Assembly (NCBI RefSeq): GCF_000255115.2
Contig: NC_018068.1
Span: forward strand, 3,195,977 to 3,259,976
Origin: Desulfosporosinus acidiphilus SJ4
Lineage (GTDB): Bacteria > Bacillota > Desulfitobacteriia > Desulfitobacteriales > Desulfitobacteriaceae
Length of the DNA: 64,000 nucleotides
Direction of reading: 5' to 3'
A program made the translations under genes and the position numbers. Positions 7,395 through 16,462 of the stretch are shown piece by piece (the first letter of the stretch is position 1; the number at the start of each line of letters is the position of its first letter). The notes beneath the pieces are model-generated. The model saw nothing but the letters and a program-made list of their open reading frames with translations, had not been told where the DNA came from and ran no database searches.

Positions 7395-8585
7395 TTATTT
7401 CTCTTTTGTTTTATCAAGCAAATCCTTCATAGTAAAGGAGTTCGTGGAGTTAACTTCCGGAGTTTGAATTTCTTGCGGAGTATTTATTCCGGAGATAGTT
7501 GTATCATATTTGAGGATCATATCCAGAGTCCCTTGAGGTTCATCAGAAGAACCTTGTTGTTCGTTTAACGTCTTCAAGAATTGGTTCCATTGTTTTAGAT
7601 CAACTTTAACATTGATAGTTCCGGTTTCTCTTATTATATAACCATTATAAAGATAATAATTGAGGTCAAGTCCCTTATCGCCTAAAATTGTAACATTTTT
7701 CAATTGATCCATCGCAGTATTAAAGGTTGTTAAAAGATTCTCTTTACTGGCGTTGAATTGATCAAACGCCTGATCGAAGGCCTTGATACTTTTCTCCTTG
7801 TCCGGAGCCTGGCTCACTTGTAGTGTGGAATCTACAATATCCTTCACAAAATTCATCGCTTCTTTATCTTGGGCAAAGTTAGTTACTGCATAGCGAATAA
7901 AATCTTTAAATTGTTGATCATCAAGTCGTATTTCATAACGACGGACCATCTTAAAGCCATCATCTGTCTGCATGTACAGACTTGAACTTGAGGCTGTATC
8001 AAAATTCGGATTAAATCGTGTGGAATAACTTTTTAAGAAGCTAACTTCTTTTTCTTGGAGAGTTTTGCTGAATTCCAAGAGCTGTTTAAAAGAACTGGGA
8101 TCAATCTTTGAATCACTGGCATCCAGTGGATTCATAACTAAGTAATCCTTACTGGCAAATTGTTGAGGCAAGGAACTTTTGGCAATTAACGGAAGTTTAA
8201 TCACTTCATTAATCTTTGGAGTGTCACCGCTTAAATCGGAGTCAACCCAAATAGGAACATCAATTTTCATACCGGGAGTCATAACGTTCATAAGTACCTG
8301 ACTCTTGCTGACTGTTTTCTGATCATTGGTGGTAGATTTTACGTCTAGGTCAAGTGAAGCGTTGTTGAGCAACGCAGCAGTCGTATCGATTTGCTGCTGA
8401 ACATCCGGAGCAAACCCCGTACCGCTCAAATGTAAAGTCATCGATGTATGAACATCACCAGAATGTACATTTTGCATGTTTAAAGCGGCGTTAAAAATTT
8501 CTTGCTCATTGAGACTGCACCCTGTTAAGACAAGCAGCATCGTCATTGCCAATGCAACCCAGATTATTATTCTCTTTCTCCTCAT
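7395..8585 (-). CDS. hypothetical lipoprotein
   Basis: A 396-aa protein starting at the ATG at 8585, which has GGGAGG 6 bases upstream; a start further upstream has no such site. The signal peptide MRRKRIIIWVALAMTMLLVL ends in the lipobox LTGCS, so the mature protein is membrane-anchored outside the cell. The rest is mostly beta/alpha with many Asp, Gln and Lys (ALNMQNVHSGDVHTSMTLHL at the start of the domain), recalling lipoproteins that carry hydrophobic ligands or DUF6612-like proteins. I cannot name its function. It is a single-gene unit with its own terminator. Confidence 0.75.
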   Translation of the reverse strand: MRRKRIIIWVALAMTMLLVLTGCSLNEQEIFNAALNMQNVHSGDVHTSMTLHLSGTGFAPDVQQQIDTTAALLNNASLDLDVKSTTNDQKTVSKSQVLMNVMTPGMKIDVPIWVDSDLSGDTPKINEVIKLPLIAKSSLPQQFASKDYLVMNPLDASDSKIDPSSFKQLLEFSKTLQEKEVSFLKSYSTRFNPNFDTASSSSLYMQTDDGFKMVRRYEIRLDDQQFKDFIRYAVTNFAQDKEAMNFVKDIVDSTLQVSQAPDKEKSIKAFDQAFDQFNASKENLLTTFNTAMDQLKNVTILGDKGLDLNYYLYNGYIIRETGTINVKVDLKQWNQFLKTLNEQQGSSDEPQGTLDMILKYDTTISGINTPQEIQTPEVNSTNSFTMKDLLDKTKEK

Positions 8586-8748
8586 TTTTTCCCTCCCACT
8601 TTCTTCTTTATGTAGGTTTAATCTAAGATGACATAGCGTCACCTTACTTCATTATATCGGCAAATAGTTATTTTATCTACATGAGTTAGTTTCATAATTC
8701 ATACCCCTTGATATAAGCGGGCTTTTTACCCGTAAAAAAAGGAGTACC

Positions 8749-10216
8749 TCCCCAAAATCTCGAAAGTGTAAGTGACCAAACAAACACCGAGAGGTTGAAA
8801 GGAGAACTCCCAATGTTTAGTATTCGCCAAGAACGTCTATTTTCCTTGGAAGAAATCTTAGAAATGTCACCGAAAGAATCGTATCCGCTTCTATTGGAAC
8901 CGCTGAATATTACTCCTTTGTTGAGAGTGGTTTCAAAAAGGGCATTTTTGGGAGCTCCAACCACGCTTAACTATTCAGCCATGATCTATTCTTTATTCAT
9001 TCGAGTGATCGAACGAATTCCTACGATCAAAGATTTACGAAAACGATTAAAAAACAGCTTGGAATTCCGTTTCGACTGCGGCTTTACGATGGCTGATGCA
9101 GTTCCTAGCGAGTCCTCTTATACTCGAATGATTCAAAAAATCAAGGGTTCTTCTGCTTTGGAAAAAATTCAAAATGAACTAGTCTCTCAGGCGTTTCAAG
9201 AAGGCTTCATCGATGGGGATGTTATAGCCATCGATGCTACTCATATTGAAGCGAGAGACCGTAAACCTGAGAAAAAGAAAGACGAAGAGATTCCGGTCAA
9301 GCAAACCTCCAAAAAACGCGGACGAAAACCCAAATCGGAACGGGAGAAATGGCTCAAAGAACAACAGGAACTGGAAGAGAATCGACCCCTCTTTGAGAAG
9401 AAAATTGAAGCTCAACTTCCTCTTGATTTCAAGACGATCGAACAGCAAATCCCGCAAGATCCTCACTGGGGAATTAAGAAAAACTCCGAGGGCAAAAACG
9501 TCTTTTGGTTCGGGTTCAAAGGTCATCTTCTCGTGGACTGTAAAAGCCAATACATTTTAAAGTCCTTACTTTCCTCGGGAAATGTCAATGATGGCAAAAT
9601 GGCGATTCCTCTACTCAAGGCTCTTCATGAACTTCACCCCCAGCTGAAGCCTTCCTATTCGCTTTTGGATGCTGGTTACGATTACAGCTCAATTTACCAA
9701 CAAGCAAAAGCCATGGGGTCAAGGGCCCTGATTGATTACAATCCACGCAATGAACAACTACCCGAAGACAAGGACAAATACTTTTGCCCTAAGTGTCAAG
9801 AAGGTCATTCCTACCGATATGATAGCTATGATTCCCGATACGACACGTTGAAATATACTCAACCCAAGGAGTGCAAAGAGTGTCCTCTGAAAGAAAACAA
9901 CCAGTGTCAAAAGGTATTCAAGGTTAAGGTTTCCTCAGACCCCAGAAAATACACCGTTCCAGCCAGAGGAAGTGGGCGCTACTTTGAACTCTATAAACAG
10001 AGAACAGCCGTAGAACGTGTTAATGCTTATCTCAAAGAGTACTTTCAGTTAAACAACATTCGACATCGAGGAAACGTAGCCAAAGTCGATTTCGAGTTTT
10101 CTATCCTGACCTATACCCTCTGCAAATTAGCCGTAGACCGATTGAACAAGTTCAAACGTATAGCTGCAGCATAAATCTTCAAAAAATGTTACTAACGAAA
10201 TTCTGAAGGTCTGAGC
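8749..10216 (+). mobile_element. IS1182-like insertion sequence (ends approximate)
   Basis: One intact transposase gene flanked by imperfect inverted ends: around 8752, CAAAATCTCGAAAGTGTAA; around 10193-10212, the inverse of CAGAATTTCGTTAGTAACA. Matching is only about 12 of 19 bases, so the ends are tentative. No target duplication could be assigned. The element separates the lipoprotein gene from a 24-codon small gene. Confidence 0.55.
8813..10174 (+). CDS. IS1182-like transposase (DDE family)
   Basis: A 453-aa transposase from the ATG at 8813; AAAGGAG lies 10 bases upstream. It has the InsH-type N-terminal domain (residues about 30-130: RVIERIPTIKDLRKRLKNS) and a DDE catalytic domain. Candidate acidic residues lie in VIAIDATHIEAR, SLLDAGYD and TAVERVNAYLKEYF. 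A Lys/Arg-rich linker (KQTSKKRGRKPKSEREKW) sits between the first Asp and the core, and a CPKC...CKECPLKENNQC zinc-binding insert is typical of IS1182 relatives. No frameshift or stop is seen, so it is probably functional. Confidence 0.9.
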   Translation: MFSIRQERLFSLEEILEMSPKESYPLLLEPLNITPLLRVVSKRAFLGAPTTLNYSAMIYSLFIRVIERIPTIKDLRKRLKNSLEFRFDCGFTMADAVPSESSYTRMIQKIKGSSALEKIQNELVSQAFQEGFIDGDVIAIDATHIEARDRKPEKKKDEEIPVKQTSKKRGRKPKSEREKWLKEQQELEENRPLFEKKIEAQLPLDFKTIEQQIPQDPHWGIKKNSEGKNVFWFGFKGHLLVDCKSQYILKSLLSSGNVNDGKMAIPLLKALHELHPQLKPSYSLLDAGYDYSSIYQQAKAMGSRALIDYNPRNEQLPEDKDKYFCPKCQEGHSYRYDSYDSRYDTLKYTQPKECKECPLKENNQCQKVFKVKVSSDPRKYTVPARGSGRYFELYKQRTAVERVNAYLKEYFQLNNIRHRGNVAKVDFEFSILTYTLCKLAVDRLNKFKRIAAA

Positions 10217-10273
10217 TTTAACAATTAAACATTATGAAATTGACTCACATACCAAATAATTACTTTGGATTTA

Positions 10274-10316
10274 AAAATGAAGAAGGGATTTATTGCTTAA
10301 ACCCCTTCTTCATTTT
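10274..10316. terminator. strong bidirectional terminator
   Basis: A 14-base stem AAAATGAAGAAGGG/CCCTTCTTCATTTT with a 15-base loop. It can stop transcripts leaving the IS on the plus strand and the small ORF at 10342-10416 on the minus strand. Confidence 0.8.
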
Positions 10317-10341
10317 CATTTTTGCAGTTCATAGAGTATGT

Positions 10342-10416
10342 TTATTCAGTAACCGAAAGACTTCTCAAAAAAGTAAAGAGTAAACCGCAGGAAAGCAACG
10401 TAATGATTAATCTCAT
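10342..10416 (-). CDS. possible 24-aa hydrophobic peptide
   Basis: ATG at 10416 with AAAGGA 8 bases upstream opens MRLIITLLSCGLLFTFLRSL and stops after 24 codons; a strong terminator follows within 30 bp. The peptide is one hydrophobic stretch with Arg at the start and end, compatible with a small membrane protein or a type I toxin-like peptide. The rest of the 10175-10748 gap holds AT-rich DNA and a repeat copy. Function is unknown. Confidence 0.4.
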   Translation of the reverse strand: MRLIITLLSCGLLFTFLRSLSVTE

Positions 10417-10556
10417 GGCAAGCATCCTTTAAACTATGTTTGTACAGGTAAATTACCTATCGTCTATAGAGTAAACTAAATATATTTCAATTCCATGAAT
10501 TTTTTATTAAAATTTTATTAATTTTTTAATAAAAAAATGCTATCGCTCTGAAGGAT

Positions 10557-10630
10557 AGGCTCTATCCCCGCCGAAGCAGAGGAACAGGGACCATTCTCAC
10601 TTCTAGAAATGGGATTCTCACGATTGGAGG
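10557..10630 (+). repeat. IS200/IS605-end-like repeat (family C), copy 2
   Basis: Same orientation as 7233-7306 and similar along about 74 bp, including CCGAAGCAGAG, CAGGGACCA and the final TCTCACGATTGGA. The last hairpin is degraded here (TTCTCACTTC...GAAATGGGATT), so this is the older or less constrained copy. The two copies bracket about 3.3 kb with the lipoprotein gene and the IS. Confidence 0.55.
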
Positions 10631-10748
10631 AAAAGAAACTAATTTAGATACTTAAATTGGAATTTTAAAAGCTAACATTTATTAGCTTAACTTAGGAAAT
10701 ACTTTTAAAGGAAATACTTCAGAATGTAACGATTAAGGAGGATTCTAA

Positions 10749-10916
10749 ATGAGTAAAAATAAAACCAGAAGAGACGAATTAGCTCAAAAATATCCCGAAG
10801 TTGAACAGCACTTTCAAAATATTAAACAAGAAATGAACGAACCTCAAATAGAGAGGTTAGGGGAAACTAAGAAGGAACAAAAGGAACGCACTGAAGGACA
10901 TTGGAACCCAAGTTAG
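10749..10916 (+). CDS. small charged hypothetical protein (55 aa)
   Basis: A 55-codon gene with AAGGAGG 8 bases before the ATG. The product is very hydrophilic (MSKNKTRRDELAQKYPEVEQ at the start, GHWNPS at the end), probably helical and soluble. Small charged proteins with strong ribosome sites are common among minor spore proteins, but no SASP motif is seen and the family is not recognised. A bidirectional hairpin follows 40 bp downstream. Confidence 0.65.
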   Translation: MSKNKTRRDELAQKYPEVEQHFQNIKQEMNEPQIERLGETKKEQKERTEGHWNPS

Positions 10917-10955
10917 TATTTTCGCCGTCCGCGGCCAGCAGCTGCCTTGTAAATA

Positions 10956-11003
10956 AGGGGACCGTCGCCTGTGAACTTTTCTTGTTCCTTGCAACGGTCC
11001 CTT
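10956..11003. terminator. bidirectional terminator-like hairpin
   Basis: Stem AGGGGACCGT/ACGGTCCCTT with a 28-base loop, between the convergent 55-aa gene and the EF-G-like gene. On the minus strand it is followed by CTTATTT. Confidence 0.6.
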
Positions 11004-11035
11004 CTTGCTAATGCCTTAACTTTATCGAAAGTTTT

Positions 11036-13057
11036 TTAATGGTTCTGAACTGCCTTCAACTGATTTACAAGGGTTTCGCTGATTCTTTCGGGGACTTCTT
11101 CATACTGAAGAAATTTAAGGGTAAATGAGCCTCTCCCTTGAGTTAGTGCTCTCAAATCTATGGCGTAGCGCATCATTTCGGCCTGGGGCACATGAGCCTT
11201 TATAACCTGATATTTGTCGCAAGCCTCCATCCCCAATACCTTACCTCTTTTGGTGTTAAGATCTCCTATTACATCGCCCATAAAGACTTCGGGTACCTTT
11301 ACTTCCACTTCTACCACCGGTTCCAGCAAGACCGGTTTGGCCAACTCGACTCCCTTGCGAAATGCAATGATAGCAGCAAGTTTAAAGGCCATTTCCGACG
11401 AGTCAACGGAATGATAAGAACCATCACAAAGAGTAACTTTAATATCAGTCACTGGATATCCCACCATAGTACCTTCGGTCATGGCTTCACGAATTCCTTT
11501 TTCCACCGCGGGAATATATTGTTTAGGGACTGAACCGCCAAAAATCGCTTCAGTAAATTCAAAGTCTTTCCCGTCTAAAGGCTCTAAATTTATCCAGACA
11601 TGACCATATTGACCATGACCGCCGGTTTGCTTTTTGTGTTTCCCTTCGACTTTCACGGCCTTCCGAATGGTCTCACGATAGGGAACCCGCGGTACTTTTA
11701 TTGTTACTGCAACTCCAAATTTTCGACTTAACTTTTCCTGAAGAATATCAAGATGCATCTCACCTAAACCGGTTAATAATAATTCCTTGGTTTCCAAGTT
11801 TTTAGTAAGTTTAAGGGTAGGATCTTCTTCTGCTAAGCGTAATAAAGAATTGCCAAGTTTATCTTCATCGCCCTTGCTCTTAGGTTCAACAGCCATCGCC
11901 AGTGTCGGAACCGGAAAATCGATACCGACTAATTGGATTGGGTTCTCTTTGCTGCATAAGGTATCCCCTGTTTTTACTTCTTGTAGTTTGGCTACCACCG
12001 CAATATCACCGGCAGAAACCAAAGCCACCGGCTCCTGTGTTTTTCCTCTTAAATAAAAGGGCTGACCAATTTTTTCTTCAACATCGCGGTTTGAATTATA
12101 TACCATTGTTTCAGCGTTGAATTTTCCCCCATAGACCCGGAAAAAGGACATTTTGCCGACGTAAGGATCAGCAAGAGTCTTAAAAACTAAAGCGGCTTTT
12201 TGCGGCAAAACCTCAGGGGAAGGAAATGAATTGGTTATGAAATTCAGAAGCTGATTGACTCCAATATTTTTAAACGCCGAACCGCAAAGCACCGGAATCA
12301 CCAGGTTTTGCTTTAAGCCTAAACGCAACGCTGTTTGTAAATCATCAGTTGTTAATGTTTCCCCTTCAAGGTATTTCGTCAGTATGTCATCATTAGCTTC
12401 GGCAACAGCTTCTGCTAATTGTTCCCGTAAACGGGCACTATCATTTTGATACTCTTCCGGAACTGCTTGCACAAGAAACTTACCGCTGCCATTGGTCTCG
12501 TAATCATACATCTCATTTTTAATGATATCAATAATTCCATGGAAGCCAGCTTCAAGTCCAACTGGAATTTGCAGAGGAGCAAACCTTGCATCCGGATATG
12601 TCTCTTTAAGCTGTTCCAAGACTTTATTAAAATTAGCATTTTCACGATCCAATTTGTTGATAAAGACAACTCTCGGCAATTTCTTTTCATTCATCGCTTC
12701 CCACGTAATTTCCGCCTGCACTTCCAGACCGGATACACCATTGAGCACGACCACACCGCACTCAACAACTCTCAGAGCGCTCATGACCTCCCCAAAAAAA
12801 TCGGAATATCCCGGAGTATCCAGAACGTTGACCTTTACTCCTTGCCATTCGATAGGAATAAGACTCGTACTAATCGACACTTTGTGCTTAATTTCTTCCG
12901 GCAAAAAATCCGAGACAGTGTTGCCCTCTGTGATTTTGCCAATTCGGTTGATCACTCCTGAATTAAACAGAAAAGTTTCCGACAGGGAAGACTTTCCCAC
13001 TCCACCGTGGCCGACCAAACAGATATTTCGCAGATGTTCCGTGTCATAAGTCTTCAA
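11036..13057 (-). CDS. elongation factor G-like GTPase
   Basis: A 673-aa translational GTPase with the EF-G domain order: G domain (P-loop GHGGVGKSSLSE at about residue 16, NKLD at about 134), domain II, domains III-V with KTRG-like and GxGQYGHV segments (TGGHGQYGHVWINLEPL). The G3 motif reads DTPGYSDF, so the His that activates GTP hydrolysis in canonical EF-G (DTPGHVDF) is Tyr, and the usual RGITI switch is HKVSI. These are features of the EF-G-like paralogue family, not the main fusA, which would be in an str operon. It starts with TTG after AGGAGGAG and is monocistronic. Its role in translation is not settled. Confidence 0.88.
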   Translation of the reverse strand: MKTYDTEHLRNICLVGHGGVGKSSLSETFLFNSGVINRIGKITEGNTVSDFLPEEIKHKVSISTSLIPIEWQGVKVNVLDTPGYSDFFGEVMSALRVVECGVVVLNGVSGLEVQAEITWEAMNEKKLPRVVFINKLDRENANFNKVLEQLKETYPDARFAPLQIPVGLEAGFHGIIDIIKNEMYDYETNGSGKFLVQAVPEEYQNDSARLREQLAEAVAEANDDILTKYLEGETLTTDDLQTALRLGLKQNLVIPVLCGSAFKNIGVNQLLNFITNSFPSPEVLPQKAALVFKTLADPYVGKMSFFRVYGGKFNAETMVYNSNRDVEEKIGQPFYLRGKTQEPVALVSAGDIAVVAKLQEVKTGDTLCSKENPIQLVGIDFPVPTLAMAVEPKSKGDEDKLGNSLLRLAEEDPTLKLTKNLETKELLLTGLGEMHLDILQEKLSRKFGVAVTIKVPRVPYRETIRKAVKVEGKHKKQTGGHGQYGHVWINLEPLDGKDFEFTEAIFGGSVPKQYIPAVEKGIREAMTEGTMVGYPVTDIKVTLCDGSYHSVDSSEMAFKLAAIIAFRKGVELAKPVLLEPVVEVEVKVPEVFMGDVIGDLNTKRGKVLGMEACDKYQVIKAHVPQAEMMRYAIDLRALTQGRGSFTLKFLQYEEVPERISETLVNQLKAVQNH

Positions 13058-13192
13058 GACGATCTCCTCCTAGTATGTTATTAAGAAAAAGGTCCTTGCC
13101 TTTTACTTGCAACAGTTTTTGGGAGTTTCCATTAAAGTCTGAAGATAATAGTTTTGATTAGTTTATGGAGCCGAGTAGGTCAAGTATTCTTG

Positions 13193-14368
13193 CTATTCAG
13201 ATTTTTTCTTTTCATAAGTGCCCCAGACAAGAGGTTGTTTATTCTTTACCATCCATTTCCCTTTGGCCCAGACGTCTAGGACTTGCAGCGATTCATCCAA
13301 AACTACGAGATCAGCATCATAGCCCACCCGTATCATGCCTTTATTTTTAAGTGACAGGATTCCTGCCACATTGGATGTTATAGTGCTTAAAGCCTTCTCT
13401 AACGGGATTCCATAGCGACGAACAGATTCCCGGACATCGCGCCATAAAACTTCGACAGAGCCAACGCCCATGCCGACTAAGACGCCCTCTTGGTTATATT
13501 GAGGCATACTTCCATTTCCATCAGAGGTCACGGTAATTCGTTCATTAAGGAGTTTTCGTTGCTCCAGCATTGAAAGCACGGCCGGAACTTGAAGCTCAGC
13601 GGGAAAATCGTCACATCCTGCTGTAAGGTCAATGTGTCCGCCGGCTTGCAGAAACTGAATTCCCTGCTCCAATAAGGAATGAGTTCGATTTATATGTGTG
13701 GGCATAAATTGAGTAATAGGAATTTCAGTTTGTTCAAGAATCTTCCAGATATAATCCAGTCCACGTTTACCCTCCCCCAGATGGAGGTGAACCACCCCGG
13801 CTTTGCCTCCGAGCATCCCGCCGACCCGGGCTTCTGAAGCTAAACGTTCAAGCTCGACAATTTGAGGTTGGGCAGAACGATGATCTGAAATGGCAATTTC
13901 GCCCGCCCCGATGACTTTCTCTATGAGAGCTATATCTTGCTGTAAGGTTGAGAGCAGAGTCCTCGCAGGTACTTGATAGGCACCACTGTATATAAAAGTA
14001 CTTATCCCTTCATCTTCGAGGGCATAGGCCTTTGTTAGAAGCTCTGAAACGGACCGGGAAATTGAATCAGTTCCCAAGCAGCCAACAACCGTTGTCGTTC
14101 CACTGAGTGTAAGCAGCGACAGTTGAATTTCAGGAGTTCTGGAAGCAGGTCCAGCCTCCCCCCCACCGCCGCAAATATGTACATGGGCATCTATAAAACC
14201 GGGCGCCAGAGTTAAACCCCGAAGGTCTACCTCTTCTCCCTCGACAAAGTCAGGCAAACGAAGATTTTTCCCGATGGAAGCGATGGTCGATCCAACAATA
14301 AGGACATCCGTTTCCTCTATGTATTTCGGACTATAAATCTTAGCATTCTTTAGTAATTGCCACATCAT
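13193..14368 (-). CDS. iadA: isoaspartyl dipeptidase
   Basis: An amidohydrolase-family metalloenzyme of 391 aa that cleaves beta-aspartyl dipeptides from damaged proteins. The start at 14368 has GGGAGG 5 bases upstream. Metal and substrate motifs of IadA are all present: DAHVH (about residue 60) followed by GGGGEAGPASRTPE, SDHRSAQP in the middle, HLHLGEGKRGLD, PTHINRT, and TSDGNGSMP near the C-terminus. The enzyme is cytoplasmic and binds two zinc ions. The gene is monocistronic, divergent from the SpoVB-like gene. Confidence 0.93.
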   Translation of the reverse strand: MMWQLLKNAKIYSPKYIEETDVLIVGSTIASIGKNLRLPDFVEGEEVDLRGLTLAPGFIDAHVHICGGGGEAGPASRTPEIQLSLLTLSGTTTVVGCLGTDSISRSVSELLTKAYALEDEGISTFIYSGAYQVPARTLLSTLQQDIALIEKVIGAGEIAISDHRSAQPQIVELERLASEARVGGMLGGKAGVVHLHLGEGKRGLDYIWKILEQTEIPITQFMPTHINRTHSLLEQGIQFLQAGGHIDLTAGCDDFPAELQVPAVLSMLEQRKLLNERITVTSDGNGSMPQYNQEGVLVGMGVGSVEVLWRDVRESVRRYGIPLEKALSTITSNVAGILSLKNKGMIRVGYDADLVVLDESLQVLDVWAKGKWMVKNKQPLVWGTYEKKKSE

Positions 14369-14547
14369 GACTTCCTCCCTAGAGGTAGAATGCCCCAATT
14401 TTAGAATCATATTCCTATACTAAAAATTTTCTCTAAACAACATTAAAATCCTTTCAGCTTTAAGGCAAAGTCAAAATTTTCTTAAGCATTTCCGCCTTTC
14501 CATAAGCATATGGTTAGAAGTAAACGCCTAATGTAGGGAGGTTAAAA

Positions 14548-16089
14548 ATGCCGAGAAGGACCTTTGTTTATGGGGCAACGATTCTTTTAGGAGCTAATTT
14601 ATTGAATCGCCTCCTAGGTTTTGCTTATCAATATTTAATCATGGCACATATTGGCGGAGAAGCCTATGGTCTCTTTACTATGGTTTTTCCTCTCTATATG
14701 CTTGCTTTGGTTTTTACGACAGCAGGAATTCCCTTAGCTATTGCCAAAATGGTCGCTGAAGAAGTTTCTTTAGGGAGGGCCTACCAAGCCCGTTCCATCT
14801 TTCGTCTGGCCTTTTGGCTTCTTACGGTTTCAGGAGGTTTTGTTTCTACCAGTCTCTATTTTCTTACCCCATACATAGCTCATAGAATTTTCCCGGACCC
14901 CAGAGTTCTTACAATTTTTCAGATTTGTACACCTGCTATCTTCATTGTCTCAATCTCATCGGTCTTTCGTGGGTATTTTCAGGGACTTCAAAATATGGTT
15001 CCTACTGCAGTGAGTCAAATTTGCGAACAGGTAATCCGCGTCACCGTCGGGTATACAACGGCAGTCCAACTTCTCAAAGTCGGTGTTGAATGGGCGGCAG
15101 CAGGATTAGCTATAGGTATGCTGGCAGGAGAAGCCGTCGGATTGTTCGTGATTATCATTCATTACCAAAGATCAAAAATAATCTTAACAGAAAACAGCGG
15201 CCCCCATCCATCTTCACGGCATATTTTAAGCCAATTATGGCATCTCGCCTCCCCAGTCACAGTCGGCAGGTTATTTTCTACGGGACTTTCTGCCTTAGAT
15301 GCCATGCTCATCCCTCAGTGCCTTCTCACAGCCGGATACAGTGCTCGGGAAGCAACAACGTTGTTCGGGCAGCTGGGAGGTTCCGCCTTTACCTTACTTA
15401 CCTTCCCCAGCGTTTTTACGTTTGCCTTAGCGACGTCGCTTGTTCCGTCAATTTCTGAAGCAGCGGCACAACGCCAGTTTCACATCCTTCGTGCCCGCAG
15501 TTCCGAAGCTATTCGCTTAACGATCATGATTGGTATCCCCTGTTTGGTTATCTTGTTTTATTTTTCTCAACCACTGACCATGTTTTTTAAAAGTCCGGAA
15601 ATCTCACCGGTTTTACGAATCTTAGCTTTAGGAGGTATTTTTTCATATATACAGCAAACAACCACAGGAATTTTACAAGGTCTCGGTAAGGTCCAACTTC
15701 CGGTACTTCATTCCATCATAGCTGCTGTACTGCGGATTCCAATTTTAATCTATCTCACCAGCCTTCCTCAATGGGGGCTTCGGGGAACAGCCTGGGCCTA
15801 CGTGATTGGTTTTATAATCATGGCCGCCTTAAATCTTCAAGCAATAACCAGAAGCAGCGGTATGCCTATTGACCTTCAGCGTTTTCTCCTCCAACCCTTT
15901 AGCGGGGGGATCGGCATGTTGTTATTTTTTCATACTTTAGACCCTAAATTAGGAGGTCACTTCATTGGCTATAGCTTTGAATTTTGTTGCGGACTCTTAC
16001 TTTACGCTTTAATTTTAGTTTTTAATGGCGGGATAACATTCTCCGATTTAAGACGACTGCCCTGGCTTGGTAAATATTTAAAACCTTAA
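14548..16089 (+). CDS. spoVB: stage V sporulation protein B-like MOP flippase
   Basis: A 513-aa polytopic membrane protein with about 14 helices, of the polysaccharide-exporter branch of the MOP superfamily. It begins with the SpoVB-like pattern (GATILLGANLLNRLLGFAYQYL) and has GYFQGLQNMVPTAVSQICEQVIR, a conserved segment of this family. SpoVB/MurJ relatives move lipid-linked peptidoglycan precursors; SpoVB is needed for spore cortex. GGGAGG precedes the ATG. Several paralogues often occur per genome, so the exact step is inferred. Confidence 0.85.
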   Translation: MPRRTFVYGATILLGANLLNRLLGFAYQYLIMAHIGGEAYGLFTMVFPLYMLALVFTTAGIPLAIAKMVAEEVSLGRAYQARSIFRLAFWLLTVSGGFVSTSLYFLTPYIAHRIFPDPRVLTIFQICTPAIFIVSISSVFRGYFQGLQNMVPTAVSQICEQVIRVTVGYTTAVQLLKVGVEWAAAGLAIGMLAGEAVGLFVIIIHYQRSKIILTENSGPHPSSRHILSQLWHLASPVTVGRLFSTGLSALDAMLIPQCLLTAGYSAREATTLFGQLGGSAFTLLTFPSVFTFALATSLVPSISEAAAQRQFHILRARSSEAIRLTIMIGIPCLVILFYFSQPLTMFFKSPEISPVLRILALGGIFSYIQQTTTGILQGLGKVQLPVLHSIIAAVLRIPILIYLTSLPQWGLRGTAWAYVIGFIIMAALNLQAITRSSGMPIDLQRFLLQPFSGGIGMLLFFHTLDPKLGGHFIGYSFEFCCGLLLYALILVFNGGITFSDLRRLPWLGKYLKP

Positions 16090-16093
16090 TGGC

Positions 16094-16345
16094 TCATTTC
16101 CGCCACCGCCGCATCGGACCTCCCCATTGCCAATACGACAAAAGCAGTGTCAAGGCAATAAATAGAATAATCAGAAACTTATAGACAAAATAAACTCTGA
16201 TCATTTTTAAAAAAACTAGGATAGCTCCTAATAATACCGGAATAACCAATAATTTAATAACAGAGCCGGAGCGCTCTTTATTTTTATAACTTGGATACGA
16301 TAACAATAAAGCAAAAATCAAAACATAGGCAATGAAAGACATCAT
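16094..16345 (-). CDS. small hypothetical membrane protein
   Basis: An 83-aa protein with three hydrophobic stretches (residues about 4-17, 29-46, 53-68) and a basic C-terminus (GGPMRRWRK). GGGAGG precedes the start; a second ATG follows directly. It is convergent with the SpoVB-like gene (4-bp gap) and divergent from the SASP gene. No family is recognised. Confidence 0.6.
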   Translation of the reverse strand: MMSFIAYVLIFALLLSYPSYKNKERSGSVIKLLVIPVLLGAILVFLKMIRVYFVYKFLIILFIALTLLLSYWQWGGPMRRWRK

Positions 16346-16462
16346 GTAACTTCCTCCCTTGACAAAATGAAATAATATATCCAGTATTTGAGCACCATAA
16401 AGCTTTTAAAAATGTAAATACTATCATTGTACGGAAAAAGATAAGAGGGAGGAGATTTATAT

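Noticed and set aside
7232..7432. Plus-strand open frame covering the hairpin repeat at 7.2 kb
   Set aside because: It is a translation of the IS200/IS605-end-like repeat and of the lipoprotein terminator, with no start signal.
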